Positions 24,740 through 35,669 of a stretch of 64,000 nt of DNA are shown one piece after another. A program made the position numbers and the translations under genes. The notes beneath the pieces are model-generated. The model saw only the letters and a program-made list of their open reading frames with translations. It was not told where the DNA came from and searched no databases. Every line of letters begins with the position of its first letter. Position 1 is the first letter of the stretch. This DNA is from Platycnemis pennipes (taxonomy: Eukaryota; Arthropoda; Insecta; Odonata; Platycnemididae), in assembly GCA_933228895.1 (NCBI GenBank), contig OW121847.1, forward strand, positions 127,142,350 through 127,206,349, in the 5' to 3' direction.

Positions 24740-25540
24740 TCCTCGTGTTCCTCAGTTCGTCACTTATCATTATTCCTTTGCCTTTACAACTCCGCCGCCC
24801 ATCCTTATCCTACCCTCTCCCATTATCACCTCGCCTTCCCGTCGCCTTCAAACCAACTCAACCCTGCCGCACTCTTCTCCATTCCTCTCCAGCCAGACCT
24901 CCCCCCAATCCCCACACATCTCTCTCGCCCCGTCTCATATCCTTCCCTTCATCTCTTCCCCCTTCATTTCCCCGCTCATCATCAGCTATCTTCATCACTC
25001 TGAAATTTTCTCTTCCTTCTTCCGAGGTGTTATTTTTAGGCCTTGGGCCATTCGACAACAACACTAAACCTCCCATCTCTCTTTCTCTCTCTCTCTCTCT
25101 CAGTACTCCTCTCTACACTCATTCTCTCTTCCAGCAGACCTCCACCGCCGTCCCACTTCTCACCGCATATCCCACTGTAGTAGTAGCTGGCTCCCCTTTT
25201 TGTCCAATGCCCTTCTCCCTCATGCCCCCTTCTCTCATCTCCGGCAAAAAATATCTTTCCCATTTCCTCCTCGTCCCGGTACTTCGCTCAATCTCGCACC
25301 CACTTCGTCCTCTTTCCATATCCATTAATTTTTCACTCGCCCTCCCCTCCATTCGCTCTCCGTTCCTCCCCCTCCCTCTTCCTCCCCTTTCTCTCCCTCC
25401 CTCTTCCCCATCTCTCGGAGTCATCGTCCCCTCCTTGGCCCATCACATGCTCCGCTCTCTCTCACTCACTCTCACGAAAGGTCGCTCGCTGACTTAAAAA
25501 CTGTTTTCTCTTCCTTCCTCTCATCCCCCTCCTGCAAAGC
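24740..25540. other. extreme pyrimidine-rich island
   Basis: About 800 bp almost entirely C and T on the plus strand, with (CT)n at 25084-25102. A 250-codon frame is open across it, but its product is Ser/Pro/Leu low-complexity with no domain, so I do not call it a gene. Confidence 0.65.
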
Positions 25541-25544
25541 TCCG

Positions 25545-27750
25545 AGACCGAGGGGTCGACGAGGATAATTAGATCGATAAATAAAAGTGGTCCGGCCCAT
25601 GTTTCGGGAAGCAAGAAGACTAGGAAGCGGCATTAGATCAACGGGAAATGAGTGGGTCTTCTGGATTGTACGCCTCTGAGCCATCCGAGAGCGCTGAGTT
25701 GTAAGACGTGAGTTTCGCGTACCTTCTTGATAAAGATGGGATTAATCAAATCTGGTGATCCTCACCAGCACCTATCCTCCAGATCAACGATTGCCGTTTT
25801 TCTAAGTTTATGTGTATTTAATTCAACTCCTGTTTTGCAACAAGAATCAATATATCCGTTATCACCGTGGTTCAGCAAAATTCCAGGCAATGATTTGTTT
25901 TAAAATCTTTGAGCTGTATATCTTTCGTTCAGTAAAATGCGCTGCTACATCACATTACATGACATTAACCTCTTGAGATGTGTTTTCTCAACAATCTCAT
26001 TATATATTCCCGTTCAGGCCATCCAAAGAATGAAATCAATGAATTTAAGTTTAAACAGGGAAAAAATGATGGAATGAGGATGTGACACGGTCACATGTAA
26101 CATCACGAATATTTCACGATTAAGAACATTCATGCAGACGCTGACATTGTAAGATAAATTCTTAGATAAATTCCCTCATCGTACGATATTAATATCCTCA
26201 TTTTTCTTTGGTTGAACTTGCAATTTTTCTATATAAGTGCTATATATTCGGAAGAAAACGGAGATAAAAATGAGCATTGCGAGCAAAAGATTGCGAGAGA
26301 GCAATATATTTATGAATATATAAGCTCCATCAACATAACATACATGCAGTAGCATTGTAACTTTTGGTGATATTTCTCGAGAGTTATGTTCAGAAATTTC
26401 ACTGTCTAAAAAGTTTGGGATCATAATAGGCTAAACGAAGATATTTTGTGCGCAGCTAGTGAATATGTGCACTAGTTCGTATAACATTTCTTGAATGATA
26501 TTTAGGGTGGCATGATCTTTTCAGTATTCTAACATCACCTGTGTTAACGTTTTCTCTGAGAACAATATTTGTTTTTGTTAGTTAAGAGTTTTTCGAAGTG
26601 AGAGACTACTGAGATATATTAACTACCGACATTCAAAGTGCAGCTGCTGTTGTATACACGTTTGTACCATTTTATCAGTTAAATATAGACGCAATAGAGG
26701 AACTCAATCGGAAATATGAAGGTAGATACATAAACTAATATTCACTAGGTAGGTGACGAAGAAATAAATCTCCGAAAAAAAAGAAAAGCACAGACGAGTT
26801 ATTGCAGTCAAAAGTTGAAAGAGGCAGAGCAAACGGCCTCTGGCCGTTCACGCTTTCGCCTATGTTAAGGCTTGAAATGTCCGCGGAGGAGGAGCTAATA
26901 AAAAAGTAGCGAAAACAATATTACCTGAATAACTCGTGGTGGGAATTTTAATTGGATGTTCTCGAGGAATGTGTGTAATTTTATCTGCTCATCAAGAACT
27001 TGCCGGTGGATTCGTCTAGGCGATTAATCTGAGAATAAAATAAAATGTTTTTTGTATTTTTTGTTGCAGTAAGGTCTTGTAGAGAAATTGCTCGGTCCCA
27101 AGCGTGGCACGAAGGAAGGAAATTCATAGCAATATATAAATATAAATTAAAATGACTTTTTTCTGTTTTAATTGTGATGAGCGTCTAGAGCTCTTTAATG
27201 ACCTCTCATAATAAACTATGGTTGATGTTTTAATTACGTTATTATCACCAATATTGGGTCTTATGAAGCATAATATAGTTAAGACCTATCTTTGACTTCT
27301 ACTGCCCATTATTTATGGCATGTATGTAGGCAGATTTTTAATTTCATTGGTGACGCACTATCTGAATAAGTTTCATTCCTAACTGTTAATTGGAAAATTG
27401 TATGCTGATGACATGTAAATCATGGCGTTCTCTACGAGAACTGAAATGATTTTGGGTATTTCCTACGAACCATGGAACCATAACTTTAATTTTGAGAATC
27501 TTCCAGGGATTTGAAGGTTATCGTCTGAACTGCTCATTGCTAGCCATTTGAAAATTACTTAATTTATAAGAGCAAATAACAATTCAAATCCAATGTCGGA
27601 CGCAATACTGATATTTCCCGGATAATAGCACTCTGGGGTATGGCTTTAGCTGTTGTTACTCTGTGAAGTCTTTCGTTTAGTTCTCGGAGAGGCCAAAGTA
27701 GGGGCACACGAAGCGAATATGTAAGGGAGCTCGAAAGATGGGGTGGAAAG
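25545..27750. other. AT-rich intergenic DNA
   Basis: No gene, RNA or transposon recognised. Confidence 0.55.
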
Positions 27751-29090
27751 TAATAAGTTGGCTAATCCTCCACCCTACTGCATGTAACCCTTTCTCAGCC
27801 CTTCATTCCAACGCCATCTCCCCCTCCTTCGTTCAAATCCAACACGGAACTGCTTCGCTTTTCCCCTTCCCCCAGTTGGCCTCTCACGACTCTCCACGGA
27901 GATGCAATTAGCCGTGTTTTTGAAGTAATTACGCCCTGACAGACCTGCTCCTGCTTCTCCGACCCAAAACCGTCTCTCGTCCCTCTCCCTCTTCCAATCC
28001 TCTCCCACTTAACAAACCTGGAAACCACGCCTCGGCGTTTTCTTCGCGTCAGCCAGAATAAACCCGCAGCGATTTATTCCGCAAAAATTGCCCCCATTTC
28101 CTGGGGGTTTTGTATTCAAATTTTGCACTTGAAACTTTTAGAGGCATAATTAGATGAGGTTTCCGTGGAGAATTATATTGCCTTTTCAGCAAGGTATTCA
28201 ACGCATTGACTTTCAATAAATTGTATTCGCATTTCAGTAAGTTATTGACTATCGGATTGAGACATTTGAAGAATATTTTACTCATTTTGCATACGAATGA
28301 CTCTCAATTTCAACCAAACATATCGAAGCTATTTTAATCTCTTTCAGATTAGTCTTAAATAGATGTGTCTTTATGGCCGAAAATTAAATTGTGATATTAC
28401 TTATGTTTTATAAACTTCTACATATATAAGCTCAATCTAAGCCCTAATGAAAATTCAACAAAAGAATGGCAAGTAAAATTTGTCTCAGTTATATATCTTT
28501 TGTGCACTTTATTTTCTAAAGATGCCTTAAGAAAAGAAATGTTGATTGAGGAAAAAATTATTATAAATGCAAAAAATTGCTCTTCGTCGAAATAGGTACT
28601 TTACGTCGTGTCACAAATTAATATTCTGTTTTCCTAAAAGAGCAAAATCGTATTCATTTATTGTTTCCGTGTAGTAATGTTTTAATCCTTTGTACACTGG
28701 TAATAGAGACTTTAATAACGGTTATATAGGATTGTAATGCTATTATAGTACCATCTGACATTCAACTTAATAATAATGCATAGATCGGAAGAGTTGTTAA
28801 TATACAGCAACTAATAGCATTTAAATTCTCACTATTCAGTACCCTAAAGCAAAGAGTGAATAAATTTCTTCTACAGTTCATTTTTATGCCCTGGATCTGT
28901 TGAACTCAATCGAGAGAAAAAAATGGAGCCTATAAGTAGCTAGCGATGTAGCTATATAACTGCTATTATTACGATACCTCCCTATGGCACTGATTTAATG
29001 ATAGGGGAAGAGATAAATTCAAATGGCCGTTATGACTGCCGCGTGAAAAGTTATCCCCTTTTAAATACTTAATATCCTTTCTCAAGGAAC
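27751..29090. other. short CT-leaning patch, then AT-rich DNA
   Basis: 27780-28020 is moderately pyrimidine-rich and 28050-29090 is AT-rich. Nothing recognised. Confidence 0.5.
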
Positions 29091-29099
29091 TTTGTAGTT

Positions 29100-29560
29100 A
29101 GAAACTTGTGCCAAAATCCTGACCACTCTCGACGACGTACGAGGTCTTTCCTTTTTCCTTCCCGTCGGCCAAGACTCTTCTGGGTGCGAATCCCTCCTCA
29201 CATGTTTGCGGCGGGGGAATTGGGGGGCAGCGAAGCGGGAGAAGATCGTATGCTGAGAGACGGACGAAAGGGTTGGAGGAGGGGGGATGAGGAGGTGGGG
29301 CGGACTCGGTTACGCTGCTGCGTGCTCCCCTGCAAGAAACCAAGAGAGATGGGGTCTCGCTTGTCGGAGGTTGCGGACAGATCTGCGGTGGCGCGGACGG
29401 CGTCTTGCAAGAGTTTACAAACGGGTGCGGGGCGAAGGAGGCTGGAGGGAGTGGTTTGGGAATGGCAGCTGCAGAAGGGAACCGAGATGAAAGTGGAGGG
29501 TGGGAAGAGAAGGGGATTCGATGGCGGAAGGTTTCCTGTTCATGATTTTCAGAATACAAG
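29100..29560. other. purine-rich GC island
   Basis: Plus strand rich in G and A (29200-29530). Open frames on both strands are compositional. Confidence 0.55.
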
Positions 29561-31040
29561 CGTTTAACTAGTTAACGAAGTTGGGAAAGAGGCGAAATCT
29601 TGGGGGGAAAGGACCGGAAAGCATGCAGGAAACCCGCAAAACTCTATTGCGCCCTGGAGATATTTTACATTGGAGATATACCTGAAAGCTGAAAACATTT
29701 ATTGATTTAAGTCTGAATTTAGACAAACAATCATTTTTGTTTCTTCATTCAAGTTGATCGCTTTCTGTTCATTTTTTTCTTTCCATGCCTACTTCCCTGA
29801 AAAGCCATAAAGTTTTTATACTCATCACCCAATAAACACATTGATTTATTGTTTTTTGTAAGCATTTTGTACATTAAATAATTCATATTATTTATTCCAT
29901 TTGTGTTATATAATTCATTTATATAATATTTTCGTTGAAAGCATATCGGAAATACCTAATTTACCCGATTTGCGCCGCGTTACTGCAGGTAAAACGTTCC
30001 AATCCACGCTTTTGGCTAGTGCGTAATTTTATTGAAAAGTAATATTTTTCTTATTGAGAACTTTCTTATTCATCATAGATAGGATGTTTATGAATATCGG
30101 GAATTAAAAATGCATTTACTAGTTGTGAATAATCGCGAGTAAAACTATTCCATGTTATTAAATTATTAATTTGAAAGTATGCGACTCAATATGACGAAAT
30201 ATTTTAAGCTCCTCACTCATACTTTTGTATGAAAAATTTTGTGGTAAACATATGATCAAATGATTCCTAAAATCCATGGTGGAAATATGCTCATGTGCGT
30301 AATTAGGATATCGAATACAAGCTTCGGATAATAATTAATTATCTACATTTTGGAAACAGGGCGTTTTCACCCAATTCATAAGTTGCTAAGTATCGGTGTG
30401 TGGTCAGGAAGGGTGTCAAGAAGACGATAGAACACTGTGAAAGCAAGTTCTTACGGAAAGTGAGCAAGAAATTTGGAACGCTGATGCAAGAAAGGGGAGT
30501 GGTTCTATTAATCGGTATCTTGGGAGCCAAAAGCAGCAAAGCGCAAGAAGAGAGCAATTTAGGTGACAATGATTCCATCCATTAACAGAGTAAACTGTGG
30601 TCACGGGCTGCAGCCTTCATCGATAGAATCATTGTTCCCCTCTGAGGTTATAGAAAGGCAAACTTGCCTGAAGCGAAACAGTCTGCCAACGAAATTTCTT
30701 AGGTTAGCTACAATTCCTGTTAGGAACGTATCCATGATTGTATTAAGTAATGACGATCTAAATATAATCCTCGTGATTTCAGACCTCCACTATTGCCAGT
30801 TATGTTCAGGCTATCTTGACATGAGTGACGGAAGAAGTTGTGATGTAAAACTTGGATTCCAGAACTTATGATTGCTGACAGAGCATAATTATCCACTATA
30901 GATTCTTTTTTATTGGGAAAGTTATAGAATCTTATTTTTGCACCTTAATAAGTCGGCAAAAATCCTTTGCCTTTATCAATTCTTTCCTTCTCGATTTATT
31001 TAAAAAAAACAGGAAATGTTAATTTGGGGATGATGGTAAA
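29561..31040. other. AT-rich, no recognisable feature
   Basis: Includes a few frames of 60-100 codons without motifs. Confidence 0.5.
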
Positions 31041-31079
31041 CACTTTCGCTTACCGAGCTTAGTTAATTTCTCTGTTCTC

Positions 31080-31275
31080 CTGATTAGCAAGTTAATGGCT
31101 CTCGCGGGGAAAGGATTGATGTGGGCTGAAAGGTTGTGAGGTGGAAAGATGGACTGTTCGGAAATGGTGGGGGTAGGATTTAGAGAGATGGCGGAGTGGA
31201 GAGGGGCCACGTCAGCGCCACGTGGGAGACAAAACAGGGGAGACGGCCACCCACGCGGTCGTGAGGAGAGTGATT
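31080..31275. promoter_or_regulatory. candidate cis-regulatory patch with GAGA/Pho-like and E-box motifs
   Basis: A GC-rich spot within AT-rich DNA contains GAGAGATGGCGG (31183-31194), which joins a GAGAG motif to the Pho/YY1 core ATGGC, and a CACGTG E-box at 31219-31224. In Drosophila Hox clusters, Polycomb response elements combine such motifs (established). That this patch is one is inference. Confidence 0.2.
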
Positions 31276-31279
31276 GGCT

Positions 31280-32460
31280 CCATATTCAAATGGACGTCAT
31301 AATTGTCATATATTAATGCAAATAAATCGCCTTGTTTTACAAATAAGTCGGCATTAATATTGCCTTAACGATGCAGAAGTGATAATTAATTACCATTTTT
31401 AGCAAATGACTACCTGTTCCATTAGCCATTATTTCTTCCTTACGGCAGCATGCAAATAAACCGTTTACAAAAATTTAGCAGTTGTCCATAGAATCTTCTG
31501 CTCAGAGTGTACTCTTTCGGGGCAACTCTTTGGAATTGAATATTTAGCTTTATGTATTGAATATTTACAATCTCAAGAAAACAGGAATAAAATTCATAAC
31601 TTCGTCACTCTGCTCCACAAGCTGAGATGATTAACTCGTAGTTATAATTAATTTCGATTTTCGTATCATATTTATGGCCGAATTATAATTTGCTTCTCCT
31701 AATGGCGAGCAAAAAAATACGAACAAAAAAATCACTTAGGAAAATACTTTGGGAACAAAATAATTCCTTCACAATATATATGATCACTTATCAGCCTACG
31801 GGCCATTAAAATTGGCGAGGAGGGGAAAGGAAGTCTGGGACGGACCTCCTATAAAACCACATTCCTTAAAATGTGGTCTTTTGAGAACATGGAATTAAAC
31901 TCTGCAGCTATGCAGTTAGCTTTAGGATTTACAATTAGCTCAACAAAATGCTAAACATTTTACAGCATACGGCAGAGATTAACATATTACACTTGTAGCG
32001 GCCATAATTAATTGATTATTGTCCTCCACAGAAATAATTCCAATCTAATTTTACGCCATTTTATGGTCAAACTGATCAGTTAATGCTTAAGCTATTGTTG
32101 TTTAAATACAGTAGTACAGTTTATGAGTGGTATGGTCATATGAATACGCTATGCCTTAAAGGGTTAATGAATACCAAGTCTTAAATTGTATACGTTAATA
32201 GTTTGGAGAAAAGTTTTTTTACATAATGCAAAAAAATATTTGATGAAGCCACTGGATGGAAAAAGATTTTATGAGTCACGTATATGTCCAGGTGTTAAAC
32301 AATAATCGTACATATATGATACTATAACTCCTAGGCATGTGAAACAGTATTTAATAATCTCATTCTTCTCTCCGTCTGCTCAAAATCCGTTGAAGTCCGA
32401 TATTTTATGGCCCTCCCGGTAGAAGTGGCTATAATTTTTACTTCAAGATATCGAGAGTAT
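31280..32460. other. AT-rich, no recognisable feature
   Basis: Spacer up to the Penelope-like element. Confidence 0.5.
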
Positions 32461-32593
32461 GTGATGTTGAATCTCTTTTAGTTTCTGCCATCCAGGAGAC
32501 CATAAAAACACAGCATGATTTATCTCTTTCCCAGCGAATAATATTCGTGAAATCTCTCGGGCTCTCCACCGGGTTAAATTATGGATGCTTGCT

Positions 32594-32620
32594 GACGTTT
32601 CGGGTAACGACTCGTCACCC
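32594..32620 (-). repeat. hairpin plus GAAACGTC motif in PLE left terminus
   Basis: On the minus strand a near-perfect 19-base hairpin (32602-32620; GGGT/ACCC ends, one G-U pair) is followed directly by GAAACGTC. This block is part of the extra segment missing from the right terminal repeat. It resembles the hairpin/GAAAC signature seen at PLE ends, but does not fold as a canonical hammerhead because the stem precedes rather than follows TGACGAG. Confidence 0.5.
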
Positions 32621-32846
32621 ATCCTCAAAGCAAGAATGTCATGCTTTTAAATTTCGAACGCTTGATTCACTCCGGCTCGATCTCTAGCTATTGCTCGAGA
32701 GTACATTTTTGACTCCGAAGACCGTTGGTCAAAGGCTTAACTCTTGAATTTCTAACCTTTTTTAAGATGGTATTGCAGGTATTTCTGATGTTATATCCAA
32801 CATCGCGATTGAAATAGTTATTCCTCAGCCAGATTTCAATGGCTTT

Positions 32847-33374
32847 TTAGTCAAGCGATCCCAGAAGCTTTCTGAAGTTAAGTGTCCTCCCATTCGATCT
32901 TATGGTCAAAATTAATAATGCGTTCGGCAACCGCCGATTTTTCTGGTTTACCGAGCCTAAAAGTCTGCGGTGTTCCTTCAGTCTCGAGGCAATAGTTGTA
33001 CCCGCCTCACCCACGTATACGTCTTCACATTCATATGGAATTTGGTATACCCCAGGAGTCATGAGGCCAACCGGGTCCTTTGCTTTCACTTCTTTTAATT
33101 TGGCCATGGGTTTCTGGGCAGCTTCAATGTCTCATCTCTTCAGTGTTCTTGAGATTTTTCCAGAGGTGGTAGATATTTAGGGCAGAAATACTATTGCAAC
33201 CGTTGTGTGGCGTACCTCTTCTACATCTGCTTCATTCTGGGATTTGAATGACTTTTTGAACGCCAACGATATCTGTCGCTCTTCGTATCCGTTTTGAGGG
33301 AAGGTCTTTCTGAGGTGTTCCAACTCTTTGACCCGAAATCGAGAATGACCTTCGCTCCGTGCATGAGTTCTCAA
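32847..33374 (-). pseudogene. PLE linker and GIY-YIG endonuclease remnant
   Basis: 33374-33177 encodes a linker ending in a stop. 33107-32847 encodes the endonuclease: GVYQIPYECEDVYVGEAG carries the GIY (here GVY) and YIG (here YVG) strands, followed by the catalytic-arginine segment SRLKEHRR. In intact PLEs this domain nicks target DNA in cis with the RT. The frame is broken from the RT. Confidence 0.85.
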
Positions 33375-33389
33375 AGCAGAGCTCCTCGT

Positions 33390-34340
33390 TGTGAGGGACG
33401 ATGATGACTGTGGCCGTTCACAAATAAATCTGTATGCGTAGGCTAGTGGTAAATACTGTCCCCCAGCTTGCCATTATCCTACCGCTGGACAAGCATGTCG
33501 ACTAAGGCGATCTTTTTGTTCTTCTCCATCTCCATTGTGAATGGGATATTCGGATGTTGGTTGTTCATATGGTCTAAGAGCAACTTACGGGAATCTGGTC
33601 CATGAGGCCAAATGGTGAACGTATCATCCACGTATCTATAGAAACACTTACGACGTTGAGGAGCTGTTGTAAGTTCCTTCTCCTCAAAGACTTACATATA
33701 AAAGTTTGTAGTGGCAGGTGACAAGGGACTTTGGCACCCAGGAATTTTAAGGTTTCAGAAAGTGGTAAGTTGGTGACAAAGCTAACCATAATATCAATTT
33801 CATCCACTTAAAGGATTAAAATTCTTCACAAACTCTGTGTAGTTTCTGATCACCAACACCAACATTTGGAGCCAAAATTCCTGTGAGGTATTTAGCCAAA
33901 TCGTAAGGAGAGCCGATGGCACTCACAATTGGTCTTCAAGGAACTTTTTCCTTGTGACTTTTTGGTAATCCATTTAGTCTGGAAGTAGCAGGTACGTGTG
34001 GGTAGATTTTCTTGGTCGTTTCAGTTGTTAGACCCGATCTCTTAATTAGCGAAATTGTTTTCCTCGTGTTGGAGTCGTGGGGTCGCCATTCAACTTCGAT
34101 CTTCCCGGACTTCTCGAATTTTACGATAATACTCTTCAGTATTCGTGAGAACCATTGTATTTTATTCATCTGTGGCTAAAATTGTTACCGCGTTGTTGTC
34201 ATGCAAAGCGCGAAGGGCGGAAGCTCCTCTATCGAGATGTTTGGTTTTGGAAGAACCGCCCTTTTCCATATCATGGAAACTTCTCTTGCTTCCTCTGTAA
34301 AATCTGCGGAGCGTTTTGTAACTGTCTGTTCTACTCCCTC
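33390..34340 (-). pseudogene. PLE reverse transcriptase remnant
   Basis: Near 34170, ALRALHDNNAVTILATDE matches the start of PLE RT. The frame then shifts, and RLNGLPKSHKEKVP (near 33940-33980) corresponds to the RLYGLPKIHK motif, followed by RPIV and a GSP-DLAKYL stretch. The catalytic motif reads YRYVDDTFTIWPHGPD near 33600-33645 in yet another frame. At least three frameshifts or stops (near 34160, 33930 and 33650) exclude function. Synthesis would have been target-primed reverse transcription. Confidence 0.85.
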
Positions 34341-34504
34341 TATTATATACTGGGTATAACATCAACAATACCTGAAATCTCATATCAAAAAAGATTAAAA
34401 GTTCAAGAGCTAAGCAGTTGACCGTCGCGACGGTCCCCAGAGTCAACAATCGACTCTCGACCAATAGCTAGAGACCAAGCCGGAGTATATAAAGCGGCCG
34501 GCAA

Positions 34505-34565
34505 ACATCCATAATGTACCCCGATGAAGAGCCCGAGAAGGGCTTGGAATAAAATGCATTAATAC
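34505..34565 (+). ncRNA. hammerhead-ribozyme-like motif in PLE terminal repeat
   Basis: CCGATGA (34521-34527; consensus CUGANGA, one mismatch) precedes a perfect 5-bp stem AGCCC/GGGCT (34530-34534 with 34540-34544) around the loop GAGAA, followed by GGAATAAA where the consensus has GAAA. GTAC on each side (34516-34519 and near 34567) could pair as a short stem I. PLE terminal repeats commonly carry minimal hammerheads (established). The core substitutions suggest it is degenerate. Confidence 0.35.
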
Positions 34566-34869
34566 GTACCCATAGGAAGTTCATTGACGCCACTGTCCTG
34601 AAAGTGGAGAATTGAGACAAACATAACATGCATAAAATGCGAGAGAAAACATTTTTTACCGAAGAGGTGGGTCGTACCATTCCCAAAACCCCAAAAACCA
34701 AATCTGGCCTAATTGTCAACGATAGCAGGCATTCGTATGCACCTCCCCTACTAACCTCCTTTGTTCCTTTTGGCCTGAAAGTTTCTAAATAATATTCTTA
34801 GTTTTGTAAAGGCCCAAGCATGAGTCCAGGCAGCCATTACCTATAGGTATGTTTACATTGGTTTAAATT

Positions 34870-35665
34870 GGTTCCGATGAAGTTCAATAAAAAGAAACCT
34901 AAGGTATTGTTATGTAGTAGGAGAAAAGAAGCCAGGACCAATTTTATACTAGAAAAACAAAAAAAAAGAAGGGGATGGAAGAGCTTTGTTACCTGGGAAG
35001 CCGAGTAACCAGGGATGAACGAAGTAAAAGAGAAATTACCAATTGAATCGGCCAAGCAAAAAGGACCTTTTGCCAAAAGAAGATTCTGCTTACAGCTGCA
35101 TATATAAGCATAGAAATAACGGCCACATTTCTTTATAACTTACATCTGGAGTATCCTCCTATATGACATGACAGCGAAGCATGCCATGTTATGGCATGCT
35201 TCGCTGTCACGTAGGGAATTCCATAAAAGCAGCAGAGAAGTCATTGAAAGCTGAAAAGCTGGAAGCATTTGAAGTGCGGAGCTACCGAAGAATGATGAAG
35301 ATAAAATGATTCGACCGAATGACAAACGAAGAAGTCTTAATAAGAGTGAGAGAAAAGAGATGTCCACTGAATGCCCTAAAAAGAAGAGGGGACAACTAAT
35401 TCTTCCACATCTTAAGACACAATGGCGTGATGAAGACATCGTCGAGGGAAAAGTGAGTGGGAAGAATGGAAAAGGCAGGCTTCGAATGAGTTATATAGAA
35501 CAGGTCGTTCTATATAAGGATTTTAAAGAGAGGAGTTACCTCAATATGAAGAGGTTGGCCGATATAAGCATATTGGAGGGCTGCATCAAACTAATCCTAG
35601 GATTATTGACGGATGATGATGACGATGGTTCCGATACTGACTTGGAGCCATAGCTAACTCCATAA
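34870..35665 (+). mobile_element. RTE-like LINE, 3' fragment
   Basis: Plus-strand frames encode GMEELCYLGSRVTRDERSKR near 34975-35030 (reverse transcriptase C-terminal region), then DEDIVEGKVSGKNGKGR and MSYIEQVV near 35430-35510. These are closely related to the minus-strand copy at 42.0-44.3 kb. The 3' end follows AATCCTAGGATTATTGAC, with a GATGATGATGACGATGG tail (about 35609-35630) typical of RTE tails. It is 5'-truncated, lacks the endonuclease and RT core, and holds several stops. Confidence 0.8.
35169..35209. repeat. perfect 18-bp palindromic hairpin
   Basis: TGACAGCGAAGCATGCCA and its exact reverse complement are separated by TGTTA. It lies inside the RTE fragment where the coding sequence should continue, so it probably arose after insertion, for example by fold-back synthesis. 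Confidence 0.9.
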
Positions 35666-35669
35666 CACA

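Larger units (their letters stand above)
32480..34540 (-). mobile_element. Penelope-like retroelement, decayed, with inverted terminal repeats
   Basis: PLEs encode a telomerase-related reverse transcriptase plus, usually, a C-terminal GIY-YIG endonuclease. Both are present here in order on the minus strand, split by frameshifts and stops. Terminal regions at 34348-34538 (read on plus) and 32805-32480 (read on minus) are homologous: both contain ATAACATCA, a TTCAAGAG block, AATAGCTAGAGA, CATCCATAAT and AGAGCCCGAG in the same order. The element is thus bounded by long terminal repeats in inverted orientation, an arrangement known for PLEs. The ends match imperfectly, and the left copy carries about 80 extra bases. 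Confidence 0.85.

Noticed and set aside
24745..25497. 250-codon plus-strand frame
   Set aside because: It lies wholly in a C/T tract. The product is Ser/Pro/Leu low-complexity without a domain, and stop codons are rare in such composition.
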